A DNA stretch of 64,000 nucleotides from Verrucomicrobiota bacterium JB023 (GTDB lineage: Bacteria > Verrucomicrobiota > Verrucomicrobiia > Verrucomicrobiales > Akkermansiaceae), in assembly GCA_030673895.1 (NCBI GenBank), contig JAUTCR010000005.1, forward strand, positions 186,001-250,000, written 5' to 3'. The notes beneath the pieces are model-generated. The model was not told where the DNA came from, did no database searches, and saw only the letters and a list, made by a program, of their open reading frames with translations. Shown here in pieces: positions 50,865 through 59,199 of this stretch. How positions within the stretch are numbered: the first letter of the stretch is position 1; each line of letters begins with the position of its first letter. The position numbers were made by a program, and so were the translations under genes.

Positions 50865-52001
50865 TCACTCAATGACTCTTCCTTGTCGCGCTTGCAGCTC
50901 CGCCGTGGTCTCCTCCAAATCCCACCCTGCATGTGAGGCATACTCCCGCCAAGTATCGCCGAAGGGGTCCTTGATACCGGAGAAATCCCAGCGGGAAAGT
51001 TGGCTCAAGTAGTGTAGCCGCGTCTCCTTGTCCGGAACCGAATCCAAGATCTCCTTCCAGCGATAGCTTGAAGCCAAGGCTGCCGGGATTTTTTTGGCAG
51101 GAAGAGAAGCAAGAAGCTCCGCGGCTTGTGAATAGACGAGCTCTGCTCCCCCGCTGTTTTCCATCTGCCTCAAGACGGTCCCCCACTTGACCACCTGCCC
51201 TGCTCGGAAGCTTTCCTCAACAAACTGCCAACTGGCGTTAACATCCCGCTTCGCCCATTCCTCCAAAATCGCAACCTCCATGTGAGGTTGCGGAATATCT
51301 GCGCGGACCGAATCAGCGGAATGACCGAGAAAACCGGTGAAGTCAAAGCCCTCAGGGACATCGAATTCAACGAGATTGGATGCCTCAAACCCGGAACGCT
51401 CATAGGAGGGAGCCTCGGGGAAGCGTTGAAGAAGCACGGCCAGCTCACGAGGTTGACTCACAGCCATTTCTAGAATTGCGGCCTTCCAATTCTCGGTCTG
51501 GAAGTGACAAAGAAGATCGAGGGTGATCCTTTCGATTTCGCAATAGAGATGGATCGCCTTCACAGGGTCCGATTGCCCGAGTTGGTCAATCACTGCAAGG
51601 AGAGCGGCTTCCCTCCGTCTCTCGTCACCCTGACCCAACGCCCAAGAGATGCAGCCGCTCTCGTCGCGTTGCAGCCACTCACCAGCAACAGCCCGAAACC
51701 GTTCCGCGTCGTGGAGTCCCATCCCTCCCCACATTTCGCCGAGCATCGCCTCCAAGGTTTGAACAAGCTGCTCATCGGATAGCTCCTTCGCAACCTCGGC
51801 GGCCTCGCCCCCCTCAAACAGCGAAAGGTCATGCTCAGCCCTTGCCTGACCAGACGGGAATTCGGCAGCTGACGTCGAAGACGGCTCGCGGCTTAGTGGG
51901 GAAACCTCCACAATGCGCTCACGTCGCGGGCCTAATCCCCAACCTAAGAGGAACGCGAGCACTGCCGCCACTGTCACCGGCACAGGGGAAAAGGCTTTCA
52001 C
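50865..52001 (-). CDS. Membrane-anchored helical protein, tandem paralogue 1
   Basis: The 378-residue protein starts at GTG 52001 with an anchor (VTVAAVLAFLLGWGLG). It carries the same block as its neighbour: AAEVAKELSDEQLVQTLEAM, GEMWGGMGLHDAERFRAVAG, EWLQRDESGCISWALGQGDE and RRREAALLAVIDQLGQSD, then LYCEIERITLDLL. Length, topology and order are the same, so the pair arose by tandem duplication followed by divergence. Both seem slightly richer in A+T than neighbouring genes, judged by eye. No function can be given. Confidence 0.72.
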   Translation of the reverse strand: MKAFSPVPVTVAAVLAFLLGWGLGPRRERIVEVSPLSREPSSTSAAEFPSGQARAEHDLSLFEGGEAAEVAKELSDEQLVQTLEAMLGEMWGGMGLHDAERFRAVAGEWLQRDESGCISWALGQGDERRREAALLAVIDQLGQSDPVKAIHLYCEIERITLDLLCHFQTENWKAAILEMAVSQPRELAVLLQRFPEAPSYERSGFEASNLVEFDVPEGFDFTGFLGHSADSVRADIPQPHMEVAILEEWAKRDVNASWQFVEESFRAGQVVKWGTVLRQMENSGGAELVYSQAAELLASLPAKKIPAALASSYRWKEILDSVPDKETRLHYLSQLSRWDFSGIKDPFGDTWREYASHAGWDLEETTAELQARQGRVIE

Positions 52002-52295
52002 TTACTCTCTGCTAGCAGCTGTAACGGTAGAAGACAAAGATATTCCCTCTCTAAGTAGAAACCCTAAATATTCCTGAGGAACTCCACTATATCCTCACTT
52101 GGACCGCTCTCTTTCGAGTTAAAAGCAGGCCATGCGAAAGCTCGAGAACAAGCGGAAAATCGAAGCCACCCTTACCCTTGTGTCGATAATGCCTCTTTTA
52201 TGCAAAAAATTCCTCGTTCCAGACGTTTTTGTTTCAAGCGAGGCAGTTGTTCCAATTGCCACTTCTAGCCGCTTGCGGCTCATCGCCAGGAAAAT
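52002..52295. other. Divergent intergenic region, 294 bp, AT-richer
   Basis: This region lies between the minus-strand paralogue pair and the plus-strand ClpP-like gene. It is visibly more AT-rich than the coding DNA, as expected for promoters on both sides. A perfect 6-bp hairpin AGCCGC-TT-GCGGCT (52267-52280, very short loop) and an AGGA Shine-Dalgarno lie just ahead of the ATG at 52296. I see no coding potential or terminator. Confidence 0.45.
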
Positions 52296-53558
52296 ATGAA
52301 AACGAAATCACTCTGTTCCTACACCGCCCTGCTCGCACTTGGCATCAGCCCGCTGATCGCCGAGGCGCCGAAAAACAACCCCGCGCCTGAGAAAGCTGAG
52401 AAAGCTGAGAAAGCTGAGAAGGCTGAGAAGGCCAAGCCGAAGAAGCCCAAAGCGGCAAATAGTGCTGAAGGGAAAATGGAGAAAGAGAAGGCCCGCCTCG
52501 CGCTTGAGAACGCGCTGACCTCCGAGCGATCCAAGAAAGAACTGGCCGAGCTTCGCGCCGAGGTTGCGCGCTTGAAGCTGGAGAAGGAGATTCTTGCGGA
52601 AACGCTTTCTCTTGCAGAATTGAAACAAAAGGAAGCGGCTCTCGAGCGGAACGCGGACACGATGGAGACCTTCGAACAGATGAAAAGCGAAGTCGCCATC
52701 GCCAAGGCTGAAGCCGAGATGGCGACTGCCAAACTCAAGACCGTGCAAGCAGAGCGCGCGCTGGAGATTGCCGAAGTCGAGTCGGAAATGAAAGCCTTCG
52801 ACGTCGCGCGGAAGCGGGAGGCATATGCCGAAGCGAATCCAGTCTATCTCGAGGACCCTCTGACTGAGGACGGCACCCTCGTCATCTCGGATCGCCGCAT
52901 TTCACTGAATGGCCCCATCTCCTACCAGACGGCGGAATACATCTCGGAGCGCATCAACTACTTCAACAACAAGAATAACGAGCATCCCATCTTCATCGTT
53001 ATCGACACCTCACCCGGTGGCTCGGTGATGGCCGGGATGCACATCCTCAAGGCAATGGAAGGCTCGGAGGCTCCTGTCTATGTCGTGGTGAAGGCCTTTG
53101 CCGCTTCCATGGCAGCCACCATCACGACTTTGGCCGAGCGCTCCTTCGCGTATCCCAATGCCCTTATCCTCCATCACCAGATTCTCTCCGGCACCTTCGG
53201 TAACCTGACCGAGACTCGGGAGCACACGCGCGAGATGGAAGAGTGGTGGCGCCGCCTTGCCACCCCAATCGCGAAGAAGATGGGAGTCTCCCGCGCGGAA
53301 TTCATCAAGACCATGTATGAGAAGCGCTCTAGTGGCGACTGGACGGAGTTCGCCGACAAGGCCGTCAAGCTCAAGTGGGTCGACCATGTGGTCGAGAACA
53401 TTCGGGAAACAGCATTGCTGAAGAGCCCTGACGTCCGCTCGAGTTCCTCTCCCTCCGCAGAGGCCGACGTTCCCGAGGGCGAAGTCCTCTTCCGCCTCAA
53501 TCCCAAGGACCTGCTCTACATGTACGACCCGACCGGTCAGTACCCAGTAGGCCGTTAA
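52296..53558 (+). CDS. Exported ClpP-fold serine protease with coiled-coil N-terminal half
   Basis: The 420-residue protein has a signal peptide (SYTALLALGISPLIAEA), then a Lys/Glu/Ala repeat (EKA x5) and a long coiled coil (about residues 55-180, ELAELRAEVARLKLEKEIL and onward). A ClpP/crotonase-fold domain follows, with FIVIDTSPGGSVMAGMHILK, FAASMAATITTLAERSF, NALILHHQILSG and GDWTEFADKAVKLKWVDHV. Ser271, His294 and Asp348 align with the ClpP triad. Cytosolic ClpP has neither a signal peptide nor a coiled coil. The layout is closer to periplasmic or membrane ClpP-like proteases (NfeD/SppA-like). The C-terminus ends with YMYDPTGQYPVGR. Terminator at 53609. Confidence 0.82.
   Translation: MKTKSLCSYTALLALGISPLIAEAPKNNPAPEKAEKAEKAEKAEKAKPKKPKAANSAEGKMEKEKARLALENALTSERSKKELAELRAEVARLKLEKEILAETLSLAELKQKEAALERNADTMETFEQMKSEVAIAKAEAEMATAKLKTVQAERALEIAEVESEMKAFDVARKREAYAEANPVYLEDPLTEDGTLVISDRRISLNGPISYQTAEYISERINYFNNKNNEHPIFIVIDTSPGGSVMAGMHILKAMEGSEAPVYVVVKAFAASMAATITTLAERSFAYPNALILHHQILSGTFGNLTETREHTREMEEWWRRLATPIAKKMGVSRAEFIKTMYEKRSSGDWTEFADKAVKLKWVDHVVENIRETALLKSPDVRSSSSPSAEADVPEGEVLFRLNPKDLLYMYDPTGQYPVGR
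52389..52433 (+). repeat. 9-bp tandem repeat, five copies
   Basis: Five direct copies of GAGAAAGCT or GAGAAGGCx encode (Glu-Lys-Ala)5 in the linker of the exported ClpP-like protein. The first three copies are identical, which suggests recent slippage expansion. Confidence 0.9.
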
Positions 53559-53608
53559 GACCGCGCCAAAAAGCCGGTCCGTCTGAGTCAAGCGGACAGC
53601 ATTTCATC

Positions 53609-53643
53609 GCCTTGAACCCCCCAGTGGGTTTCAAGGCTTTTTC
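53609..53643 (+). terminator. Rho-independent terminator after the ClpP-like gene
   Basis: The stem GCCTTGAA/TTCAAGGC (53609-53616 with 53630-53637) extends inward with ACCC/GGGT-type pairing and is followed by TTTTTC. It is oriented for the plus strand, since no T-run exists on the other side for uxaC. Confidence 0.88.
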
Positions 53644-53673
53644 TTACTCAACGGTGGCTGAGGGAAGGGCTAC

Positions 53674-55077
53674 TTAACCCAAGTCCAAACCAAAGAAATT
53701 ACGAGCGTTACCGTAGCAGATATCGCTCACCATCTTGCCGAGCAAATCCATGTCCGCGGGAAGCTCTCCATTCACCACGTCCCTGCCAATCAGGTTACAG
53801 AGAATGCGGCGGAAGTATTCATGCCGTGGGTAGCTGAGGAAGCTGCGGGAATCCGTCAACATTCCAACAAAGCGACTGAGCAGGCCAAGATTGGAAAGCG
53901 CGTTGATCTGCCATTCCATTCCCTCCTTCTGATCCAAGAACCACCAGCCGCTGCCAAACTGCATCTTCCCGGGGATTGAGCCATCCTGGAAGTTACCAAT
54001 CATCGCCGCCATCAAGTAGTTGTCCGCAGGATTGAGGTTGTAAATGATGGTCTTGGGCAAGCGGTCGTCCGTATCCAGTCGGTCAAGATAGTGGGAAAGA
54101 GCCGTTCCCTGGGAATAGTCTCCGATGGAATCGAATCCGGTGTCCGGCCCCAAAGCTTTCAGTAGCCTCGAGTTGTTATTTCGCAAAGCCCCGAGGTGCA
54201 GTTGCTTGGTCCACCCCTTCTCCGCATCGAGATGGCCAAAGAAGACCATCAGGAAGGTGCGGAACTTGGCTCCTTCCTCCGGAGTAATCTGCTTACCAGC
54301 TCTCACCTGATTGAAGATTGACGCCGCCTCATGCTCACTGCAATCCGCATCATCGAGGGCGCCAAGACCATGATCCGAGAGGCGCCCGCCAAGCTCGTGG
54401 AAGAAGTCATGGCGTTTCTTAAGGGCATCCATGAAGTCACTCATCGTCCCGCAATCAATTCCACTCACTTCAGACAGCTTGTCTGTCCAAGCATTGAAGA
54501 CCTCCGGCTGCTCAACGGTGAGCGCCTTGTCTGGTCGGAAGGTCGGATAGACTTTCGTGGCCAGCCCGCTCTCCTTAATCTGCCGGTGATGCTCCAAGGA
54601 GTCCGTTGGGTCATCCGTCGTGCAGACAGCCTTGACCCGGCTATCTGCCAGCAAGGATTGCACGGGCATTGTGGCCAGCTTCTCGTTCGCTTCGTTCCAG
54701 ATCGACTCGGCAGACGATTCGTCTAGTAGTTCATCGATTCCGAAGTAACGCAGAAGCTCGAGATGGGTCCAGTGATAGAGAGGGTTGCGGAGACTCTTAG
54801 GCACGGTGCGGGCGAAGGCTCCAAACTTCTCCCGGTCGCTGGCATTGCCGGTGCAGTATTCTTCAGCAATGCCATTGGAGCGCATCGCACGCCACTTGTA
54901 GTGGTCACCTTCCAACCACACCTGATAGAGATTCTCGAATTGCCGATTGCCCGCGATCTGGTCGGGCGGCAAGTGACAATGGTAGTCGATGATTGGCTGT
55001 TCCTTCGCGTAGTCATGATACAACTCACGGGCGACATCGGAGTGAAGGAGGAAATCGTCGGTAATGAAGGTTTTCAT
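53674..55077 (-). CDS. uxaC: Uronate isomerase (glucuronate/galacturonate isomerase)
   Basis: UxaC converts D-glucuronate to D-fructuronate and D-galacturonate to D-tagaturonate. The 467-residue protein matches the family: YAKEQPIIDYHCHLPPDQIA (metal-binding HxH), RAMRSNGIAEEYCTGNASD, VKAVCTTDDPTDSLEHH, KVYPTFRPDKAL, KQLHLGALRNNNSRL, SQGTALSHYLDRL, FGSGWWFLDQKEGM, MLTDSRSFLSYPRHEYFRRI and DICYGNARNFFGL. The ATG at 55077 (MKTFITDDFLL) is the usual start. No other uronate genes adjoin it; the SDR at 23571 may be the next enzyme. It is divergent from hom. Confidence 0.96.
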   Translation of the reverse strand: MKTFITDDFLLHSDVARELYHDYAKEQPIIDYHCHLPPDQIAGNRQFENLYQVWLEGDHYKWRAMRSNGIAEEYCTGNASDREKFGAFARTVPKSLRNPLYHWTHLELLRYFGIDELLDESSAESIWNEANEKLATMPVQSLLADSRVKAVCTTDDPTDSLEHHRQIKESGLATKVYPTFRPDKALTVEQPEVFNAWTDKLSEVSGIDCGTMSDFMDALKKRHDFFHELGGRLSDHGLGALDDADCSEHEAASIFNQVRAGKQITPEEGAKFRTFLMVFFGHLDAEKGWTKQLHLGALRNNNSRLLKALGPDTGFDSIGDYSQGTALSHYLDRLDTDDRLPKTIIYNLNPADNYLMAAMIGNFQDGSIPGKMQFGSGWWFLDQKEGMEWQINALSNLGLLSRFVGMLTDSRSFLSYPRHEYFRRILCNLIGRDVVNGELPADMDLLGKMVSDICYGNARNFFGLDLG

Positions 55078-55295
55078 CGAGGCGAGCATGTCTGCGAGCC
55101 CTCGCTGCGCCAAGCCTCCTTGATGTTTTTTCCCTCCATCCAGGGCAGGAAATCGCGGCTCACGTCGGCAGTTTTGCCAACATACTAACCAGGCTATCGA
55201 ATCAGTCGGAAAACCCCACAGTTAAAAGGATTATCGGAGCCCCGCGCAACTCCCCTCCCCTTGCCAAAAAGCTGCGGAGCCGTTAAACGCGCGGC

Positions 55296-56606
55296 GTGAG
55301 CGGCAAAACCCTAGGCATCGGACTCGCTGGATTCGGAACCGTTGGTTCCGGCGTCTGGAATATTCTCAAACGAAACTCGGAACTGATCCGGGAACGAACG
55401 AATGGTGTGGTCACCCTGGAGGTGCGCAAAATCGCCGTCCGCGATCTCAACAAGTCACGTGATGCCGATGCTCCGGCGGACCGCTTCACCACGGATGTGA
55501 ATGAAGTCATCGACCATGAGGAGGTCGATATTGTCGTCGAGCTCATCGGAGGCACGACTACTGCCTTCGATATCGTTGCCCGTGCCTTGAAGGCAGGAAA
55601 ACCGGTCGTAACCGGCAACAAGGCTCTGCTTGCCGAGCGAGGCCAAGAGCTCTTCGCGCTCTCCCGCCAGCACCAGGCCCCCATCCTCTTCGAGGCCGCG
55701 GTTGCCGGGGCCATCCCGGTGATCAAAGCCGTCCAGGAATCATTAATCGGCAATCAAATCGACTCCATCGCGGGCATCATCAATGGCACCTCGAACTACA
55801 TCCTACAGCGAATGACCGAAGCCGGCCTCGGCTATCCTGAAGCTCTCGCGGAGGCGAAGGAGCTCGGCTACGCGGAAGCGGATGAGACCCTCGATGTGAA
55901 CGGCTGGGATGCCGCTCACAAGGCGATCTTGCTAGCCTCTCTTTCCTACGGCGGCTTGGTGGACTCCGGGAAAGTCTACGTGCGAGGCATCGAGAAGGTC
56001 ACCCCGCTGGATATTCGCTTCGCAAAGGAGCTGGGCTATGTGATTAAGCTGCTCTGCCTTGTTCGCCGCCATGAGAGCGGCATTGAGATTCGGACGCAGC
56101 CCTCCTTCATCTCTTCCAAGCACATCCTGGCCTCGGTGAACGGCGTCTTCAATGCCATCGCCGTCAAGTCCGACGCAGCGGGAGAATCCCTCTTCTATGG
56201 GCGGGGAGCAGGACAAGAACCTACGGGAAGTTCCGTAGTTTCGGATCTGGTGGAAGCGGCCCGACTCCTCAGCAATGGCGGATCGCACCGCGGCTTTCTT
56301 CCCGGCGACCAAGAGCCAGTCCTCGTCCCGGTGGAAGAGACGGCGACTCCTTGCTACGTGCGCTTCAAGGTCACCGATCGCCCTGGCGTGATTGCCGAGA
56401 TTGCCTCGGCCCTGGCCAATGCCGGCATTGGCATCTCAGGCACTCACTCCCCGTCCGACCCCGATAATCCGGACGCCGAATTTGTCGACATGGTCTTCGT
56501 GCTGCACAAAACGCCCTTTGGCTTGCTCAAGGACACCCTGGCTGAAATCGAGAACTTCGACTCCGTGACAGAGCGCCCTGTCGTCTTCCGCATCGAGACC
56601 CTTTAG
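55296..56606 (+). CDS. hom: Homoserine dehydrogenase with ACT domain
   Basis: Hom reduces aspartate semialdehyde to homoserine, the branch to threonine and methionine. The 436-residue protein has the NAD(P) motif GIGLAGFGTVGSGVW, VVELIGGTTTAFDIVARALK, KPVVTGNKALLAERG, FEAAVAGAIPVIKAVQESL, and GIINGTSNYILQRM with AKELGYAEADETLDVNGWDA around the catalytic Lys/Asp region. A C-terminal ACT domain (RFKVTDRPGVIAEIASALAN) implies allosteric control by an amino acid. The start is GTG 55296. The stop overlaps the convergent aguA stop by 4 bases. Confidence 0.97.
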   Translation: MSGKTLGIGLAGFGTVGSGVWNILKRNSELIRERTNGVVTLEVRKIAVRDLNKSRDADAPADRFTTDVNEVIDHEEVDIVVELIGGTTTAFDIVARALKAGKPVVTGNKALLAERGQELFALSRQHQAPILFEAAVAGAIPVIKAVQESLIGNQIDSIAGIINGTSNYILQRMTEAGLGYPEALAEAKELGYAEADETLDVNGWDAAHKAILLASLSYGGLVDSGKVYVRGIEKVTPLDIRFAKELGYVIKLLCLVRRHESGIEIRTQPSFISSKHILASVNGVFNAIAVKSDAAGESLFYGRGAGQEPTGSSVVSDLVEAARLLSNGGSHRGFLPGDQEPVLVPVEETATPCYVRFKVTDRPGVIAEIASALANAGIGISGTHSPSDPDNPDAEFVDMVFVLHKTPFGLLKDTLAEIENFDSVTERPVVFRIETL

Positions 56607-57583
56607 GCGAACTGACCTTGGGTCAGGCAGTGGATGCCGCCTCCCTCGAGCCCCAATACCGAACAGTCGAAGCCGACCACCTCGTGGGAGGGGAACTCCG
56701 CTCGGATGATCTCGAGCGCTTTTTCATCAGTCGACTTTCCGTATTGGGGCACGATGACGGCCCCATTCACGATGAGGAAGTTCGCGTAGCTGCCCGAGAC
56801 TCCCTCCGTCACCTCACCGGCATCAGGCAGATAACGAACCTCGAGACCGGCCGCTTCGAGCCGTTCTGCATTCTCGCCGAGCGTCTCCGTGCTCTTCTCC
56901 ACCGCGAGAACGTGCCCGGGCTTGGTGAACCGGGCCACCATGTCGGCATGCCCGTCCGTATCGTCATGAGGCAGCCCTCCCTTCAGCCACAGCACCTTAT
57001 CGACGCCCAGAGACTCGATTAGGAGCTGCTCGACTTTTCCTTTCTTAAGATTCGGGTTCCGGTTCGGATTGAGCAAGACGGACTCCGTGGTCATGCACAA
57101 TCCCTCGCCATCCACTTCGATCGCGCCGCCCTCACAGACGAGAGGCACTTGGAAACGCCGCAGTCCCCAGCTCTCGGCCATGCGTCGGGCCACTTGGGAA
57201 TCGAGCTGATGGCTGAACTTGCCACCCCAGCCATTATAGATCCAGTCGATCACCGCAGGAGTTCCGGTGTCCTTATGCTTAAGGAAGGTGGCCCCGTGAT
57301 CCCGGCACCAGACATCATCCGTACTGATCCCGAAGATCTGATAATTCTGCGCACCTGCGGCAGCAAATTGCTCTTCCACATGGGCCCGTTGATTCTCCCT
57401 CACGCAGAGCCGGACCTCCGCAAAGCGGCTGATGAGAGCGACCAGATCGGCAAAGACGCTTTCCAGCTCCTGACGCGGCACACTTTCCCACAATTGGTCC
57501 GCTACCGGCCAGCTCATCCAGATGCCATCCACCCGGGCCCATTCGGGCGGCGTGCGGTAGCCTGCTTTCTTCGCGCTCTCCAT
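56603..57583 (-). CDS. aguA: Agmatine deiminase
   Basis: AguA hydrolyses agmatine to N-carbamoylputrescine in polyamine synthesis. The 326-residue protein of the peptidyl-arginine-deiminase fold shows GISTDDVWCRDHGATFL, VCEGGAIEVDGEGLCMTTES, LPHDDTDGHADMVARF, EGVSGSYANFLIVNGAVIVP and the catalytic Cys in GLEGGGIHCLTQGQ at the C-terminus. All expected active-site Asp, His and Cys residues are visible. The partner N-carbamoylputrescine amidase (aguB), often adjacent, is absent. It is divergent from the DegP-like gene. Confidence 0.95.
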   Translation of the reverse strand: MESAKKAGYRTPPEWARVDGIWMSWPVADQLWESVPRQELESVFADLVALISRFAEVRLCVRENQRAHVEEQFAAAGAQNYQIFGISTDDVWCRDHGATFLKHKDTGTPAVIDWIYNGWGGKFSHQLDSQVARRMAESWGLRRFQVPLVCEGGAIEVDGEGLCMTTESVLLNPNRNPNLKKGKVEQLLIESLGVDKVLWLKGGLPHDDTDGHADMVARFTKPGHVLAVEKSTETLGENAERLEAAGLEVRYLPDAGEVTEGVSGSYANFLIVNGAVIVPQYGKSTDEKALEIIRAEFPSHEVVGFDCSVLGLEGGGIHCLTQGQFA

Positions 57584-57691
57584 AAGACTTCCTTTCGACT
57601 GATAACGGGAAGTTTTCTAGCAAAAAACCATTTTGCTCCTCGCTTGCCGGATAGCTTGCCACCTTGCGAATTCCGAGTAGTTTCAATTTCA

Positions 57692-59179
57692 ATGCGTTTG
57701 ATACCCGCCTTTTTCTTTTTCGCGTCCCTGATTTTTTGTTCCGCGGAGACCACGACAGCCAATTCAACGCCCCCACCAGCCGCAGCCACTGAGGCAAACA
57801 TTTTTGACTCCGTGCTGCGCATCGAAGTCGCCACCCAAGTGCCAGATTACCGGACCCCGTGGGCCCCGGGGGGATTCTCGGGTGGCAGAGGAACAGGCTT
57901 CCTGATTGGCCCTAATCAAATTCTCACCAATGCTCATGTCGTCGCCAATGCGCGCCGCGTCTTGGTGACCATGCGCAATTCGTCGCGAAAGCTGCCCGCG
58001 CAGGTGAAGTATGTGGCTCACGATTGCGACCTCGCCCTGCTCGCGCTGGACGATCCCAGCCCACTGGAGGGCTTGCTCCAGCTACCGATTGGCGAGATGC
58101 CCGCCTTGGATTCGGAGGTCCGGGCCATCGGCTATCCCGTTGGAGGAGACCGCCTCTCTGTCACCCGAGGAATCGTCTCTCGTATCGACTTCCAAGCCTA
58201 CTCTCATTCCCGCGTGGACTCCCACCTCATCATCCAAGTTGACGCGGCCATCAACCCCGGCAACTCGGGAGGCCCAGCCATCCAGGATGACAAAGTCATC
58301 GGCGTCGCCTTCCAAGGGCTCCGCCAAGCGGACAACACCGGTTACATCATCCCCACCCCGGTCATCCGCCGCTTCCTCAAGGATGTGGAAGACGGACGCT
58401 ACGACCAATACGTCGACCTCGGTCTCTCCCACTTCTCACTCTTCAATCCCGCCATGCGGAAGGCCCTTGGCCTACCGGATGACGACAAGGGTGTCCTAGT
58501 GACCTCCGTGCTCCCGACCGGAGCCTGCGACGGGATCATCGAAGTGAACGATGTCCTCCTTTCCATTGACGGAAAAAGTATCGATTCGGCCGGCAACATT
58601 GAGGTCGATGGCGAACTCATCAACCTCAACGAGGTCGTCGAACGCAAATTCGCGGGAGACAAAATCGCCCTTGAGTATCTGCGTGGTGACGAACGAAAAG
58701 AGGCTGAAGTGACCCTGGTCACCGTGCCCGCGACCCGCATTTACGGCGTCCGCTATGGTGAGAGGCCCCGCTACGTTTTCTACGCCGGCCTTGTCCTTCA
58801 GCCACTTAATCTGAACGTGATGTCAGCGCATCGCATCGATAATCTCAACGTCCGTAAGCTCTACGCGGACTACCTGGACGAAGGGATTTTCCAAGAACGC
58901 CCCGATCTGGTCACCATCACCCGCATCGAGATGGACGAGCTCACGAGCGAGCTCAATGAGTTCAAGAAGACCGTCATCAATACCATCAACGGAACTCCGG
59001 TCCGCGATTTGCAGCATGCCTACGACCTCCTTTATGCCGAGGACGCCCCGGAATTCACGGTCATTGAATGTGAAGGAGTCTCCCGTCCGCTGGTCATTCC
59101 ATCGGCCAAGGCCAAGCAAGCCAACGAGCGATTGATGCAAATCAACAACATCCAATCCACCCACTATCTCGGCAAGTAA
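57692..59179 (+). CDS. DegP/HtrA-like exported serine protease with PDZ domain
   Basis: The 495-residue protein has a signal peptide (PAFFFFASLIFCSA) and a trypsin-like domain with an intact triad: His82 in ILTNAHVV, Asp113 in HDCDLALLAL, Ser192 in INPGNSGGPAI. A PDZ domain follows (about 250-345, KGVLVTSVLPTGACDGIIEV, NDVLLSIDGKSI). The C-terminal part (RRIYGVRYGERPRYVFYAGL-like, ending in a second degenerate PDZ-like region) resembles the plant Deg9 / PDZ-extended type. These proteases act in envelope protein quality control. The ATG at 57692 gives the signal peptide. A paralogue with a degenerate triad follows after 20 bases. Confidence 0.88.
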   Translation: MRLIPAFFFFASLIFCSAETTTANSTPPPAAATEANIFDSVLRIEVATQVPDYRTPWAPGGFSGGRGTGFLIGPNQILTNAHVVANARRVLVTMRNSSRKLPAQVKYVAHDCDLALLALDDPSPLEGLLQLPIGEMPALDSEVRAIGYPVGGDRLSVTRGIVSRIDFQAYSHSRVDSHLIIQVDAAINPGNSGGPAIQDDKVIGVAFQGLRQADNTGYIIPTPVIRRFLKDVEDGRYDQYVDLGLSHFSLFNPAMRKALGLPDDDKGVLVTSVLPTGACDGIIEVNDVLLSIDGKSIDSAGNIEVDGELINLNEVVERKFAGDKIALEYLRGDERKEAEVTLVTVPATRIYGVRYGERPRYVFYAGLVLQPLNLNVMSAHRIDNLNVRKLYADYLDEGIFQERPDLVTITRIEMDELTSELNEFKKTVINTINGTPVRDLQHAYDLLYAEDAPEFTVIECEGVSRPLVIPSAKAKQANERLMQINNIQSTHYLGK

Positions 59180-59199
59180 TCCCTTTCCTTCCTGATTTC

